From Candidatus Borrarchaeum weybense (GTDB lineage Archaea > Asgardarchaeota > Sifarchaeia > Borrarchaeales > Borrarchaeaceae), in the NCBI GenBank assembly GCA_019057385.1, contig JAHQJS010000006.1, positions 703,038 to 767,037 on the forward strand: a DNA stretch of 64,000 bases, in the 5' to 3' direction. Shown in pieces: positions 17,187 through 26,496 of this stretch; position 1 is the first letter of the stretch, and every line of letters starts with the position of its first letter. The notes under the pieces were generated by a model. The model did no database searches, was not told where the DNA came from, and saw only the letters and a list, made by a program, of their open reading frames with translations. A program made the translations under genes and the position numbers.

Positions 17187-19280
17187 TTAACAAAAGTTCA
17201 TTGGTCGCCTATATAGGATATCTTCAATATATGCCCTTAGAGGTTCTGCGACACTCCATGCCTGAGAAATACAACCTCGTGCAAAATGGGGATACTCTCC
17301 GTCAAAGATTTCACTGATGCTACCAAGTCCAGCGTGTCCTATTTGGACAACATAAGGTTCCAAAAATGTCTCTAAGGCAAATTTTCTCCATTGGGGTTTA
17401 TATTTGTTCAATTTGACAAAGGAAGTTATGAATGGTCCCAATAACCAACCCCAGACCGTACCTTGATGATATGAGGAGTCTCTTTTCCATCTATCACCCT
17501 GATATGCTGCGACATATCTTGGATCTTCTGGAGAAAGGCTTCTTAAACCATATGGGGTAAGTAGTTTTTCCCATACCTTATCAAGGATAAGTTTTTGTTT
17601 CTGATAGTCTAAAAGTGGGAAGTCCAGAGAAATTACAAACAGTTGGTTAGGTCGAATAGAGGCATCCTTTTCATCTTTATTTACTACATCGTAAAGACAA
17701 TTAGTTTGTTCGTTCCAAAAAGTCTTCTCAAAATTATTCTTTACTCGATTCGAAAGGGCAGTATAATTGGTTAATGATACACTATCATCTAACCTGCGAG
17801 ATAAATTGTTCATTATTTGCAGAACATTATACCATAGCGCTTGAATTTCAACAGCTTTGCCCTCACGAGGCGTAACGTTCCAGTCGTCAATTCTTGCATC
17901 CATCCATGTTAATTGTGGTCCATGTGAAAGGAGTCCATCTGTTTTGTCCGTTTTTATGTTGAAATCCGCTCCGTCAATGTGAGCCTCCATTATCGACTTT
18001 AGAACTGGCCACAACTCGTTTACAAAATCAAAGTCATTTGTGTATTTTAAATATTGGTAGACTGCATAGATATACCACAGAGTACCATCGACTGTATTAT
18101 ATTCCTCTCCTGACATCACGGTAATTCCTAGATCTAAAAATCGATTTGGGATTAATCCATTTTTACAGTATTTTGCAAACGTAGATAAAATTAGTTGTGC
18201 TTCTTTATATTGCCCTGTGACAAGCAATAATCCAGGTAACGAAATAAACGTATCTCTCCCCCAATCTGAGAACCAATGATAGCCTGCAATAACTGTATTT
18301 CCATTCGTTCTCTTTACAACAAAAGATCTTGCCGCTCTAATCAGCCATTTTAACCAATCTGCTTTAGTCGCATCATCATGTAATTTATAAAATTCATTAA
18401 ATAGTTCTGTTATTTTATATTTTTCAAATTCAAGTAAGGCCTCCCAGTCTGTGTTTTTCTGTATGTTTAGTTGTTTCATAGCAGTTGCTTCAGACTGTGA
18501 AGTATCTGTGGCAAAAGCAATGATATGTACTGTTTCCCATGAGGCAGGTTCTACTTCTATGGAAAAACTTCCTGGAGAGTAATTATCTTCAAGAAAAACT
18601 TCGCCACGGCGTTCTTCAAGAGGATACTTCAGATTTGTGTACCATCTTTGTTTTTCAGGCAAATTACTTTCCTTATAACCACACCAATCTGAGAAAAGAG
18701 ACAAATAGGGTGCATCTTTGTATGTTGCAACAATATTTACATAATTTTCCTCTATTTCTTGTTGAAATTGCCAGTTAATTTCATCTAAACGCGTAATATG
18801 ATGAAAGGATCGTGAATTTATCAACGGATAAACTACAAAACGAAGTTTTTCGTCATCTAAATTCAGAATTCGGTATTGAATGATTGTAGCATTTTTTTGA
18901 TGTATCATGCTAATACTTTTTTGGATAGTTACTCTATTGTTACTAAAAAGACTGCAAGGAAAATGAGCTAGTACAAAATTCTTAAGATGCTTGTAACCTT
19001 CAGGATATATTGTATCTTTGTAAAAATTTGTTGAGAGTTTGAAAACCCTGTTAGCCTGAATTATTTCTTCCTCAAGTTTATTTAAGAGCACTGTCCTTTT
19101 TAATGGGGGTTTCATAGATGCAACAAGCAGTCCATGATATTTTCTAGTATTTGCACCAAGTATAGAAGATGAAGCGTATCCGCCAATAAAATTGGGGACA
19201 ATCCATTCAAAAGAAGAAGCAATTTGCAGAGGGGTCATATCAAATTGCGAGGGGTCATATCTTAACTCTAATCTAGACAT
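17187..19280 (-). CDS. Glycogen debranching enzyme (amylo-alpha-1,6-glucosidase type)
   Basis: 697 residues, typical length for archaeal/bacterial GDE. The N-terminal third is the GDE_N beta domain (NFIGGYASSSILGANTRKYHGLLVA). The rest is the (alpha/alpha)6 GH133-like catalytic domain with WFSDWGRDTFISLPGLLL, MDARIDDWNVTPREGKAVEIQALWYN and QGTVWGWLLGPF. It removes alpha-1,6 branches from glycogen or related glucans. The gene upstream (19331-20092) is on the same strand 50 bases away and may be co-expressed. Confidence 0.93.
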   Translation of the reverse strand: MSRLELRYDPSQFDMTPLQIASSFEWIVPNFIGGYASSSILGANTRKYHGLLVASMKPPLKRTVLLNKLEEEIIQANRVFKLSTNFYKDTIYPEGYKHLKNFVLAHFPCSLFSNNRVTIQKSISMIHQKNATIIQYRILNLDDEKLRFVVYPLINSRSFHHITRLDEINWQFQQEIEENYVNIVATYKDAPYLSLFSDWCGYKESNLPEKQRWYTNLKYPLEERRGEVFLEDNYSPGSFSIEVEPASWETVHIIAFATDTSQSEATAMKQLNIQKNTDWEALLEFEKYKITELFNEFYKLHDDATKADWLKWLIRAARSFVVKRTNGNTVIAGYHWFSDWGRDTFISLPGLLLVTGQYKEAQLILSTFAKYCKNGLIPNRFLDLGITVMSGEEYNTVDGTLWYIYAVYQYLKYTNDFDFVNELWPVLKSIMEAHIDGADFNIKTDKTDGLLSHGPQLTWMDARIDDWNVTPREGKAVEIQALWYNVLQIMNNLSRRLDDSVSLTNYTALSNRVKNNFEKTFWNEQTNCLYDVVNKDEKDASIRPNQLFVISLDFPLLDYQKQKLILDKVWEKLLTPYGLRSLSPEDPRYVAAYQGDRWKRDSSYHQGTVWGWLLGPFITSFVKLNKYKPQWRKFALETFLEPYVVQIGHAGLGSISEIFDGEYPHFARGCISQAWSVAEPLRAYIEDILYRRPMNFC

Positions 19281-19330
19281 GATCCGTTACTCTAATTATT
19301 CTCGCATAAATAACTATGCTTCAAGGTAGT

Positions 19331-20092
19331 CTATAAATCTGAAATCATCCACACAAAAAGATTCAGAATTAGCGTATGATTGTCCTCAACACGAAATACT
19401 TGATCATGAAAGAAATTTGGTGTTCCAATAGCTACAACCTTTCCAGTTTTAACCGTAGTGGTGGCGATAATTGGCACATGTGGGATACCTATATCTATCC
19501 AGTCCTCTTTGCCAAAAAATCCAGTCTTATCCGAAAACTCGCTCTTTGATGCATCTCTATTAATGGCTTCAACTGATGCATTATCATCTGAATAGGCTAT
19601 ATTCTTCATTCTTCTAGTTCTGGTGAGCAAACTACAGCCTACAGGATATATTAAGCGTTTCACTCCTAAAGTGACTTGATCTTCAATTATATCTGTGATA
19701 ATCGGCCATGTTACCTTTCCAACATTGTTTTGATCATCAATAACTCTGTCTGATTGGAAAATAATACCGAATTGTTTCCCTAACTCACTTAAATTATTAT
19801 TCCAGTTGAGATCTCCGCCATTTCCACTTATAATCCACAGACAGCCACCATCTTCTACATAATTGATGTATTCTATGATTTGATCAATCGAAAATGGCTT
19901 TTTTGGATGTCCTATTACAACTATGTCAAAATCAGTTAGTTCCATCTCCCCAGAACTTGAATAAAGCTCAAGAGGAAAGAAACTCATCCAAGGTACAGTT
20001 AATAAGTCTCTAAAGGCTGAATAAAAAGGTAATTCTATCTTCAAAGTCTCATAATGCTCTGAAGTGAATAAAACCTTTCGGAATTCGACCAT
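19331..20092 (-). CDS. GATase-like (DUF4350 / IFT52-GIFT-like) domain protein
   Basis: 253 residues with a flavodoxin/glutamine-amidotransferase-like pattern: VLFTSEHYETLKIELP, then FDIVVIGHPKKPFS, IIEYINYVEDGGCLWIISGNGGD and a late KVVAIGTPNFFHD strand. This order matches the DUF4350/ABC_transp_aux class, to which the GIFT domain of IFT52 also belongs. No catalytic Cys-His-Glu triad is apparent, so it is likely a binding domain. It precedes the debranching enzyme gene. Confidence 0.55.
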   Translation of the reverse strand: MVEFRKVLFTSEHYETLKIELPFYSAFRDLLTVPWMSFFPLELYSSSGEMELTDFDIVVIGHPKKPFSIDQIIEYINYVEDGGCLWIISGNGGDLNWNNNLSELGKQFGIIFQSDRVIDDQNNVGKVTWPIITDIIEDQVTLGVKRLIYPVGCSLLTRTRRMKNIAYSDDNASVEAINRDASKSEFSDKTGFFGKEDWIDIGIPHVPIIATTTVKTGKVVAIGTPNFFHDQVFRVEDNHTLILNLFVWMISDL

Positions 20093-20136
20093 GCTAGTAC
20101 TTCTCCTTTTCTATGCTAAAACATTTTCAAGATTCT

Positions 20137-20304
20137 TTAATCTGCTTTTCTTGTTTCCTGTCCAGCATCTTCAACTGATTTTACAAGCTCCTCACTTAAA
20201 AACTCCAGTATATCTTCAATAAAATCTTCTAAAGTCTCTTTAACAGTTTCAGATATTAGAATTCGTAATTCATCAGTAGTCAGATCTCTTATCTTCGTCC
20301 CCAT
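20137..20304 (-). CDS. Small antitoxin-like protein (55 residues)
   Basis: A frame from ATG 20304 to TAA with GGTG 6 nt upstream. The N-terminus KIRDLTTDELRILISETVKETL resembles the short acidic helical proteins that pair with toxins in many archaea and cyanobacteria, followed by EDFIEDILEFLSEELVKSVEDA. No toxin gene is beside it. The next gene upstream is divergent. The assignment is from pattern memory only. Confidence 0.5.
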   Translation of the reverse strand: MGTKIRDLTTDELRILISETVKETLEDFIEDILEFLSEELVKSVEDAGQETRKAD

Positions 20305-20424
20305 AAGCGGCACCTTTCTTCTTTTTTTAGAGAAACTTTTCCAATAACGATATGCTTTTTAGTTTAATCAATATAAAAGCATAAACAAAGAAAAGATCAT
20401 TTAATTATTGAGGTTGAAATCATT

Positions 20425-21348
20425 ATGTATGCCGAGGGAGCGCTTGGTGGATTAGCAGAACTTTTACCTCAATTAGCGACTTTTATTATTAAAAAAGGAA
20501 AATCGGTAAACCTTGAAGAACGATCCGAGAAAGAACGCCACATTTTTACTTTCATAAGTCGCTATGATGAAGTTACACCACAAGATATTCTCAAACGTGA
20601 AGAACATGCAGAATTTGGAATTAGGCACGTACCTGCTGAACACATTAAATTCATGATCGATAATTCAGTCGTTTCTGCAATAGAACAGTTGTATAATGCG
20701 GGAACTATTTCTTCAGATTCTGAAGATTTCAAACCAAAACTCAAAGAATTTCGTGGTATTTCTCAGAAACTAGAATACCTTCGATTTTTACCACGTCTTG
20801 ACATGGATGTGTTACGAGAAGAAGGTCGATTAATGGAATTACGCGACAAATCATTAGAAGAAGTTAAACAGTTTAATTTAACTTATGATGGACCTAGTTT
20901 CACAATGGAAAACATACTTGAGTCCGTTTCGGAGTATACAAGTTGGATGCACCTCTTTAGGCTAATTCCTAAACTAGTTGCGAAAGGAGTATCCATCAAA
21001 GACATGATTGAAAAGACACATGAAGTTACTGATAAATCGGTAGATGCACAACCAATTGCCACGCCTGCTGAAAAACTCAAATCGATCGAAAATACTCTTG
21101 AAACAATCCTTCAGGGTTTTGATGAAGGTATTTTTGAATCAGATATTCCTACTGAGGATGTAACTAGATTAATTCAAGAGATCCTTGATATACTTAGAAT
21201 CCAAATGAGCAATCCGACCGATTATATGGAACTCTACGAGGTCTTAGGAAAAGGCGGTTTTCGACATTCTCCACGCTTTAAAAAACTCAATAGCCCAACG
21301 TACCTAGTCGTAAACACACAGTCCGCAAAAGAAGTTTTCTTTTCTTAA
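20425..21348 (+). CDS. Hypothetical helical protein
   Basis: 307 residues, soluble and mostly helical. The region around residues 35-95 (EKERHIFTFISRYDEVTPQDILKRE...AIEQLYNAGTISSDSEDF) reads like a winged-helix domain. The remainder has no motif I recognise. There is no membrane segment or metal site. A clear TATA-like AT-rich stretch precedes it, and it is divergent from the antitoxin-like gene. Confidence 0.6.
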   Translation: MYAEGALGGLAELLPQLATFIIKKGKSVNLEERSEKERHIFTFISRYDEVTPQDILKREEHAEFGIRHVPAEHIKFMIDNSVVSAIEQLYNAGTISSDSEDFKPKLKEFRGISQKLEYLRFLPRLDMDVLREEGRLMELRDKSLEEVKQFNLTYDGPSFTMENILESVSEYTSWMHLFRLIPKLVAKGVSIKDMIEKTHEVTDKSVDAQPIATPAEKLKSIENTLETILQGFDEGIFESDIPTEDVTRLIQEILDILRIQMSNPTDYMELYEVLGKGGFRHSPRFKKLNSPTYLVVNTQSAKEVFFS

Positions 21349-21541
21349 TAACTTTTCTGAATACTAGTTCAAGATTCTAGTTGAAACGCTATTGACTTAG
21401 TAATTTACTTCTTTTGAATAGGGTTTTCATTCTTCCTGAAACTCTTTGAAAAATCTTATTTTCAAGTAGAATTAAGTATATGAACTGGTCTCTTCCGATT
21501 GACTATGATAAAGATATTATGAGTCATCCTCAAATTAAATG

Positions 21542-21741
21542 CTACTTCTCCACTTTCTCTATGAGAGAGGAACCTACTATGAGTGCGATTATCCCTACTG
21601 CCACAACAAACGCTGGATTGGTGCCTGCGAAGAATGGTGACACACCTGCGATATAGCTGACCACTCCTTCAGCCAGCATCAGAGCTCCTAACACGATGAC
21701 GATGATACCTTCCACTAGTCTACCTATACTTTTAATTTCCA
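21542..21741 (-). CDS. Small membrane protein, two TM segments
   Basis: From ATG 21741 this gives about 66 residues: MEIKSIGRLVEG, a first hydrophobic helix IIVIVLGALMLAEGV, a short loop and a second helix FVVAVGIIALIVGSSL, ending KVEK. The same frame can be opened to 21844, but the added segment is charged and unlike a signal sequence, so the inner ATG is preferred. It lies just downstream of the P-type ATPase gene on the same strand and may assist it, though that is a guess. Confidence 0.55.
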
Positions 21742-21861
21742 TGAACTCAAAATGAGTCCTTTTGGCTTTATAAAATTGCGTGAAGTTTGTGTCAATAACG
21801 TTCGGTTCTGAGAACGTTTTCCTTAAAAATTCTAATCGAACCATGTTGGAGAATCAGAAAG

Positions 21862-21887
21862 CCTTACTGCTTTAGCGTGAGGTAGTC
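21862..21887 (+). repeat. IS605-type right-end-like hairpin
   Basis: A stem CCTTACTGC / GCGTGAGG with a short TTTA loop, preceded by GAAAG and followed by TAGTCAC. It matches the right-end consensus of the 8497-8815 and 28991-29301 units (GAAGCC..., GAGGTAG..TCAC). No remainder of the element is seen. It overlaps the stop region of the P-type ATPase gene. Confidence 0.45.
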
Positions 21888-24639
21888 ACTGGTTTTGAAT
21901 TGATAAATGCTTTTCAGGGGACCAAATAAATTTTCCTGCTTCCACAACCAAGATAACAGAAGCACTCACTGCTATGATTATAACCCATTCTGCTAAGGTT
22001 AGCGGTGAGGTGTTGAATAATGGCTGAAGAAAAGGTACATATATGACCGCTAACTGCATTACAATTGAAGAAGCAACTGCTAGAAGTAGCCATGCATTGG
22101 TAAAAGGACCCAGTTTTGTAATAGAATGTTTTTCTGAGCGGCAATTAAATGCATTAAACATTTCGAACATAACTAGCATTGTGAATGCAATTGTCTGAGC
22201 TTTTTGAATTGTTGCCCCGCTGTTTACAGCCCATGTATATACAGGAATGATGCCTATTGTGATTAAAATCGCAACTGAGGCAATTAGCCAAAGAATTCGC
22301 CTAGTAAATACACTTTCAAGTGGATCTCTCGGTGACCGGCGTAATACATCTGGATCTCGTGGATCTATACTTAGTGCCAATGCAGGAAGTCCATCAGTAG
22401 TCAAGTTTATCCACAGAAGTTGAATTGCAATTAAAGGAAGTGGAAGTCCCATTAAGCTAGCAACGAGTAGTAAAAGAATTTCCCCAGCATTGCAACTAAG
22501 TAAATAAGCCAAATATTTCTTAATATTATCAAAAATACCCCTTCCTTCTTCTACTGCAGCTACAATAGTGGCAAAGTTATCATCAGTAAGAATCATATCA
22601 CTAGCTTCTTTTGATACATCAGTGCCGGTAATACCCATTGCTACACCAATATCTGCCATTTTTAATGCAGGTGCATCATTTATTCCATCTCCTGTCATGG
22701 CAGTAATGTGTCCACCCTTCTGTAATGCACGTACTATACGCTGTTTATGTTCAGGTGAAACACGTGCATAAACCGATACTTCTTCTACCATATTTTCAAA
22801 CTCACTATCTGAAAGTTTATCCAGTTCTGAGCCTGTTAAAACAAGATCATTGGATTTTAAAAGATCAACTTCCTTAGCTACTGCCATTGCTGTAAGTTTA
22901 TGATCGCCAGTAATCATTGTCGTCTTGATACCTGCTTGATTGCACTCTTGGATCGCCTGTTTTACTTCCTCTCTTGGCGGGTCTATCATGCCTTCGAGAC
23001 CAATGAAGCAGAAGCCATTTTGTAAATTATCCTCAGAAATATCCTGACTTTTTGATAAATGCTTGTACGCTACCGCTAATACTCTTAAAGCCTCAGAAGC
23101 CATATTTTGATTGGTCTGTAAAATGTTTTTCCTATTTTCTTCATTTAAAGGTATGCTATGACCATTTCCATACACATCCGAACACATATCCAATACAATC
23201 TCGGGAGCACCCTTGAGAAATGCTAGTAAATCGCCATTGGCTTTTGAGTGAACAGTAATCATCCTTTTACTTTCTGAAGTAAAAGGTATTTCCCAAACGC
23301 GTGGATACTGCTTCTTGAGATCTTGTTGCCACAAACCCGCCTTTGCTGCAGCGACTATTAGTGCGATTTCCGTTGGATCACCGAATAATGAAAACTTATC
23401 TTGTGAGGCAGTATCTATTTCAAAGGACGAATTAGCACATAACGCTGCACTTTGAAGCAGAAGAGCAAGGGTCGACCCTTCATTAGGGTTAATTGCCTCG
23501 CCTTGAAACAGAAAGTCTCCTTGCGGATCAAACCCGACTCCCGTTACATCAATTATTTTTGAGTTTGTAAAAATCTTTGAAACGGTCATCTCATTTTTAG
23601 TAAGCGTCCCTGTTTTATCACTACAAATGACCGTAGTACAACCCAGCGTTTCAACGACTGGCAATTTTCGTACAATGGCATGTCTTCGCGCCATTCGCTG
23701 GACACCGACAGTCAAAGCTACTACTACCACTGCGGGGAGCGCTTCTGGAACTGCTGCTACCGCTAATGAAACTGACCAAATAAAAATCTCTACCAAAAGT
23801 GCTTGATTTAAGAGTGCAAACTTGAACCCAGTCTCGTGATAGACAAGTATCAAGGCAACAAAAACGACCACAACAATACAGAGGATTCCCAACCATTTAC
23901 CAATGTAATCAAGTCGTTGTTGAAGAGGCGTTTGCCCTTCTTCGGCGGTTTGGATGAGTTTTGCTATTTTACCAAACTCGGTTTCCATTCCCGTTGCTAC
24001 AACAAGTCCAGTTCCTCTTCCATATGCAACTGAAGTGCCAGAATATGCCATATTTGTCCGATCTGCTAGAGGCATATCCTTCTCAAGAGGTAGTATAGAC
24101 TTGTGGACCGAGACAGATTCACCAGTAAGCGATGCTTCGTCCATCTTGAGGTTAATTGCTTCGATCAGACGAATATCTGCAGGAATTTTGTTTCCCATTT
24201 CGAGAAGAACAATATCGCCAGGAACTACTTCCCTCGAAGGGATTTCTTGAATAATGCCATCACGTCTAACACGCGCAACAGGTGCTGCAATCTGTTTTAA
24301 CGCTTCGATTGCTTTTTCTGCTCTGAATTCTTGTATAAATCCAAGAACAGCTACTGCAATAATAATCGCGAAGATTACTGTTGCGTCAAGTAACTCTCCT
24401 AAAAAAGCAGAAATGGTAACAGCGGCTAGTAAAATAATAATCAAAAAACTCTTGAATTGTTCTGCAAATAGAAGAAAAACGTTTTTTTTCTTTCCTTCTT
24501 CAATTTCATTGTAACCTGTTTGTAGGAGACGTCTTTCTGCATCTTCGCAATCTAAACCATTCGGCTTAGAGTTTAAAACCTCTAAACATTCTTCGACTGA
24601 TGATACGCTGTGATTCACTTGAGACTCTTGTATTTTCAA
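21886..24639 (-). CDS. P-type Ca2+-transporting ATPase (P2A, SERCA/PMR1-like)
   Basis: 917 residues with all marks of a P2-type cation pump: N-terminal cation-ATPase segment, LTGES in the actuator domain, PEALP in transmembrane helix 4 (Ca2+ site), the phosphorylated aspartate in CSDKTGTLTKNE near residue 337, the KGAPE nucleotide site, TGD..DA, and MTGDGINDAPALK. Ten helices are expected, with NLTTDGLPA in helix 6. It exports Ca2+ (or Mn2+) from the cytosol at the expense of ATP. It is a complete gene. Confidence 0.95.
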   Translation of the reverse strand: MKIQESQVNHSVSSVEECLEVLNSKPNGLDCEDAERRLLQTGYNEIEEGKKKNVFLLFAEQFKSFLIIILLAAVTISAFLGELLDATVIFAIIIAVAVLGFIQEFRAEKAIEALKQIAAPVARVRRDGIIQEIPSREVVPGDIVLLEMGNKIPADIRLIEAINLKMDEASLTGESVSVHKSILPLEKDMPLADRTNMAYSGTSVAYGRGTGLVVATGMETEFGKIAKLIQTAEEGQTPLQQRLDYIGKWLGILCIVVVVFVALILVYHETGFKFALLNQALLVEIFIWSVSLAVAAVPEALPAVVVVALTVGVQRMARRHAIVRKLPVVETLGCTTVICSDKTGTLTKNEMTVSKIFTNSKIIDVTGVGFDPQGDFLFQGEAINPNEGSTLALLLQSAALCANSSFEIDTASQDKFSLFGDPTEIALIVAAAKAGLWQQDLKKQYPRVWEIPFTSESKRMITVHSKANGDLLAFLKGAPEIVLDMCSDVYGNGHSIPLNEENRKNILQTNQNMASEALRVLAVAYKHLSKSQDISEDNLQNGFCFIGLEGMIDPPREEVKQAIQECNQAGIKTTMITGDHKLTAMAVAKEVDLLKSNDLVLTGSELDKLSDSEFENMVEEVSVYARVSPEHKQRIVRALQKGGHITAMTGDGINDAPALKMADIGVAMGITGTDVSKEASDMILTDDNFATIVAAVEEGRGIFDNIKKYLAYLLSCNAGEILLLLVASLMGLPLPLIAIQLLWINLTTDGLPALALSIDPRDPDVLRRSPRDPLESVFTRRILWLIASVAILITIGIIPVYTWAVNSGATIQKAQTIAFTMLVMFEMFNAFNCRSEKHSITKLGPFTNAWLLLAVASSIVMQLAVIYVPFLQPLFNTSPLTLAEWVIIIAVSASVILVVEAGKFIWSPEKHLSIQNQ

Positions 24640-24988
24640 CGATATAGCACCAGAATATCATTATTACTTTCAAGTATTATATGAGAATAATAAATTAGCG
24701 CTTCTAATAAGATGAAACATGGCGCAAAAGAAGTTTGCCAAACTTATTAAAGTTTTTGGAAGCAGATTATCAATCTTCTTCGGATTGACTGTAGGGACTC
24801 TAAAATCACACTTCACGGCCAATTTAACAGCCTCATAGGTTACAAAATTTAATATTCATTTGCATAAATTGTGCAAAAAACACATGTTTCACAATATTTA
24901 TAAATTTTAGCCATCTCGGAGAAAGCTTTTTATATTTGATACCTCTACTATTATGTAGAGTCATCAATTAAATATTGCGGAGAAATTT
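24640..24988. promoter_or_regulatory. Intergenic region with TATA-like box and inverted repeat
   Basis: 349 bases without a supported gene. It holds TTCACAAT (24888-24895), TTTTTATAT (24927-24934) and CTCTACTATTATGTAGAG (24943-24960), a 6-bp inverted repeat with TATTATGTAGA. Similar TTCACAAT, TTTTTATA and TATTATGTAGA blocks recur upstream of the ABC transporter at 25328-25368. Probably a promoter for the short frames that follow. Confidence 0.45.
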
Positions 24989-25033
24989 ATGGAAAGTTTT
25001 AAAAATAATGTCGAGACATCAATATTATTATAG
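24989..25033 (+). CDS. Possible 14-residue leader peptide
   Basis: GCGGAG followed by ATTTATG and a 14-codon frame (MESFKNNVETSILL). It sits between the promoter-like box and the 42-residue Cys-rich frame. A spurious short frame is equally possible. Confidence 0.2.
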   Translation: MESFKNNVETSILL

Positions 25034-25083
25034 AATTGATAATATATCAGAAAAAAAACTATAAAACTCGGACGTGAAAAATA

Positions 25084-25212
25084 ATGAAACTTCCCTGCAA
25101 AAACGTTCCATTAATTTATTGTATCTATGGTATTTGCGATGCATGTACTTATTGTCATAAAACTAATTTAGCCCCCCCAGAACCGCAAACGCAAAGAGTA
25201 GCAACCGCCTAA
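25084..25212 (+). CDS. Candidate Cys-rich 42-residue protein
   Basis: ATG 25084 to TAA 25212 with GTGA about 8 nt upstream. Residues 5-24 contain five Cys and a His in the pattern C-x7-C-x4-C-x2-C-x2-CH (ending CDACTYCHK), which looks like a metal-binding knuckle. A Pro/Gln tail follows. A perfect hairpin lies immediately downstream (25222-25242). It precedes a DrrAB-type ABC exporter. Too short for confident assignment, but composition and layout are non-random. Confidence 0.45.
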   Translation: MKLPCKNVPLIYCIYGICDACTYCHKTNLAPPEPQTQRVATA

Positions 25213-25221
25213 AAAACTATT

Positions 25222-25242
25222 GGCACGGCTTTAAGCCGTGCC
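25222..25242 (+). terminator. Perfect GC-rich hairpin after the Cys-rich frame
   Basis: An 8-bp GGCACGGC stem with a TTTAA loop, ten bases beyond the stop. TCCTCCCCCTTTA follows, not a long T-run. The CTTTAAG loop also resembles IS605 right ends, so it may be a transposon relic rather than a terminator. Confidence 0.4.
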
Positions 25243-25327
25243 TCCTCCCCCTTTACTTCTCTTTTTTCTGCTCATCACTATGTTGAGCCAAACTTAATTT
25301 TGGAATAGTGATAGTATTAACTGTTTT

Positions 25328-25368
25328 TTCACAATGGATAAGTTTTTATACCGCTTTTATTATGTAGA
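25328..25368 (+). promoter_or_regulatory. Promoter region of the ABC transporter operon
   Basis: TTCACAAT (25328-25335), TTTTTATA TATA-like box (25343-25350) and TATTATGTAGA (25358-25368). The same three blocks, in the same order but with wider spacing, occur upstream of the Cys-rich frame at 24888-24959, which suggests shared control. The operon starts about 105 bp further on. The remaining 25369-25473 shows nothing else of note. Confidence 0.45.
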
Positions 25369-25473
25369 TGTCAATATATATAGATCTCAATATATAACTG
25401 TATAGTGTACTGATTGATTTGGGCAAGACGACAAATATAGTTAAAAATCGTTAAAGTCTTCAATCTAAGTGGG

Positions 25474-26490
25474 ATGGAAATGGCGAAAAATGTTATTGAA
25501 GTGAGAAATCTTACAAAGGTATTTGACAAGACCATAAAGGCTGTAGATCACATAAATTTCGAAGTAGAACAGGGGGAAATTTTTGGATTTCTAGGTCCTA
25601 ACGGGGCTGGAAAGACAACAACAATTTCTATGTTAGCTACGATCCTTAAACCCACTGAAGGAAATGCTACAATTTGTGGTCACGATATTATTAAAGAACC
25701 AGATACCGTTCGGCGATGTATTGGTATTGTCTTTCAAGACCCCAGTCTGGACGATAGGCTTACGGGTCGGGAAAATCTCGACTTTCATGCTAGACTTTAT
25801 CGCATCCAACGGGATTTAAGAAAAAAGAGGATTACAGAAGTTCTTGAGTTAGTAAATTTAACAGAACAAGCTGATCGATTAGTAGAAACTTATTCAGGCG
25901 GAATGAAAAGGAGATTGGAAATCGCGAGGGGACTGATGCATTATCCCCATGTTTTATTTTTAGATGAGCCAACCATAGGCCTAGATCCGCAATCTAGGCG
26001 AGCGATATGGAGTCACATTGAAAGACTAAACAAAGAAGAAGATATTACAATTATGTTGTCGACTCACTACATGGAGGAAGCAGATCATCTCTGTGCCAGA
26101 ATTGCTATAATTGATCATGGACAGATTGTAGCTTGTAACAACCCTATGGCATTGAAAGATGAGCTTGGGGGGGACATCATTCTTTTAAGACCAGTTAATG
26201 GCACTTTAATGGAACATTTACTAGGTCCGTTTCAGGGATTAGAATGGATCAGAAAAATCTCGCCCACCGATGGTATATTTAACCTAGTAGTTGATCAGGG
26301 TGAAAAACGAATCCCGCAAGTATTAGCGATCGCTAAAAATGCAGGGGTTGAAATTGCATCTGTTGGTCTCAACAAACCGACCTTAGACGACGTCTTTTTG
26401 CACTTTACAGGTCGAAGAATCCGCGAAGAACGAGGAGACAGGGCTTCAATGTTTAAAACGATGATGAGGGCTCGTAACCGAAGGAGGTAA
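25474..26490 (+). CDS. ABC transporter ATP-binding protein (DrrA/CcmA-type exporter)
   Basis: 338 residues. Walker A is GPNGAGKTT near residue 40, the signature is YSGGMKRRLE, Walker B is VLFLDEPTIGLDP, and the switch histidine is in LSTHYMEEAD. The C-terminal ~80 residues match the DUF4162-type extension of daunorubicin-resistance exporters. It powers export together with the permease encoded 6 nt downstream. An alternative ATG at 25480 exists. The substrate is unknown. Confidence 0.93.
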   Translation: MEMAKNVIEVRNLTKVFDKTIKAVDHINFEVEQGEIFGFLGPNGAGKTTTISMLATILKPTEGNATICGHDIIKEPDTVRRCIGIVFQDPSLDDRLTGRENLDFHARLYRIQRDLRKKRITEVLELVNLTEQADRLVETYSGGMKRRLEIARGLMHYPHVLFLDEPTIGLDPQSRRAIWSHIERLNKEEDITIMLSTHYMEEADHLCARIAIIDHGQIVACNNPMALKDELGGDIILLRPVNGTLMEHLLGPFQGLEWIRKISPTDGIFNLVVDQGEKRIPQVLAIAKNAGVEIASVGLNKPTLDDVFLHFTGRRIREERGDRASMFKTMMRARNRRR

Positions 26491-26496
26491 GCAAAA

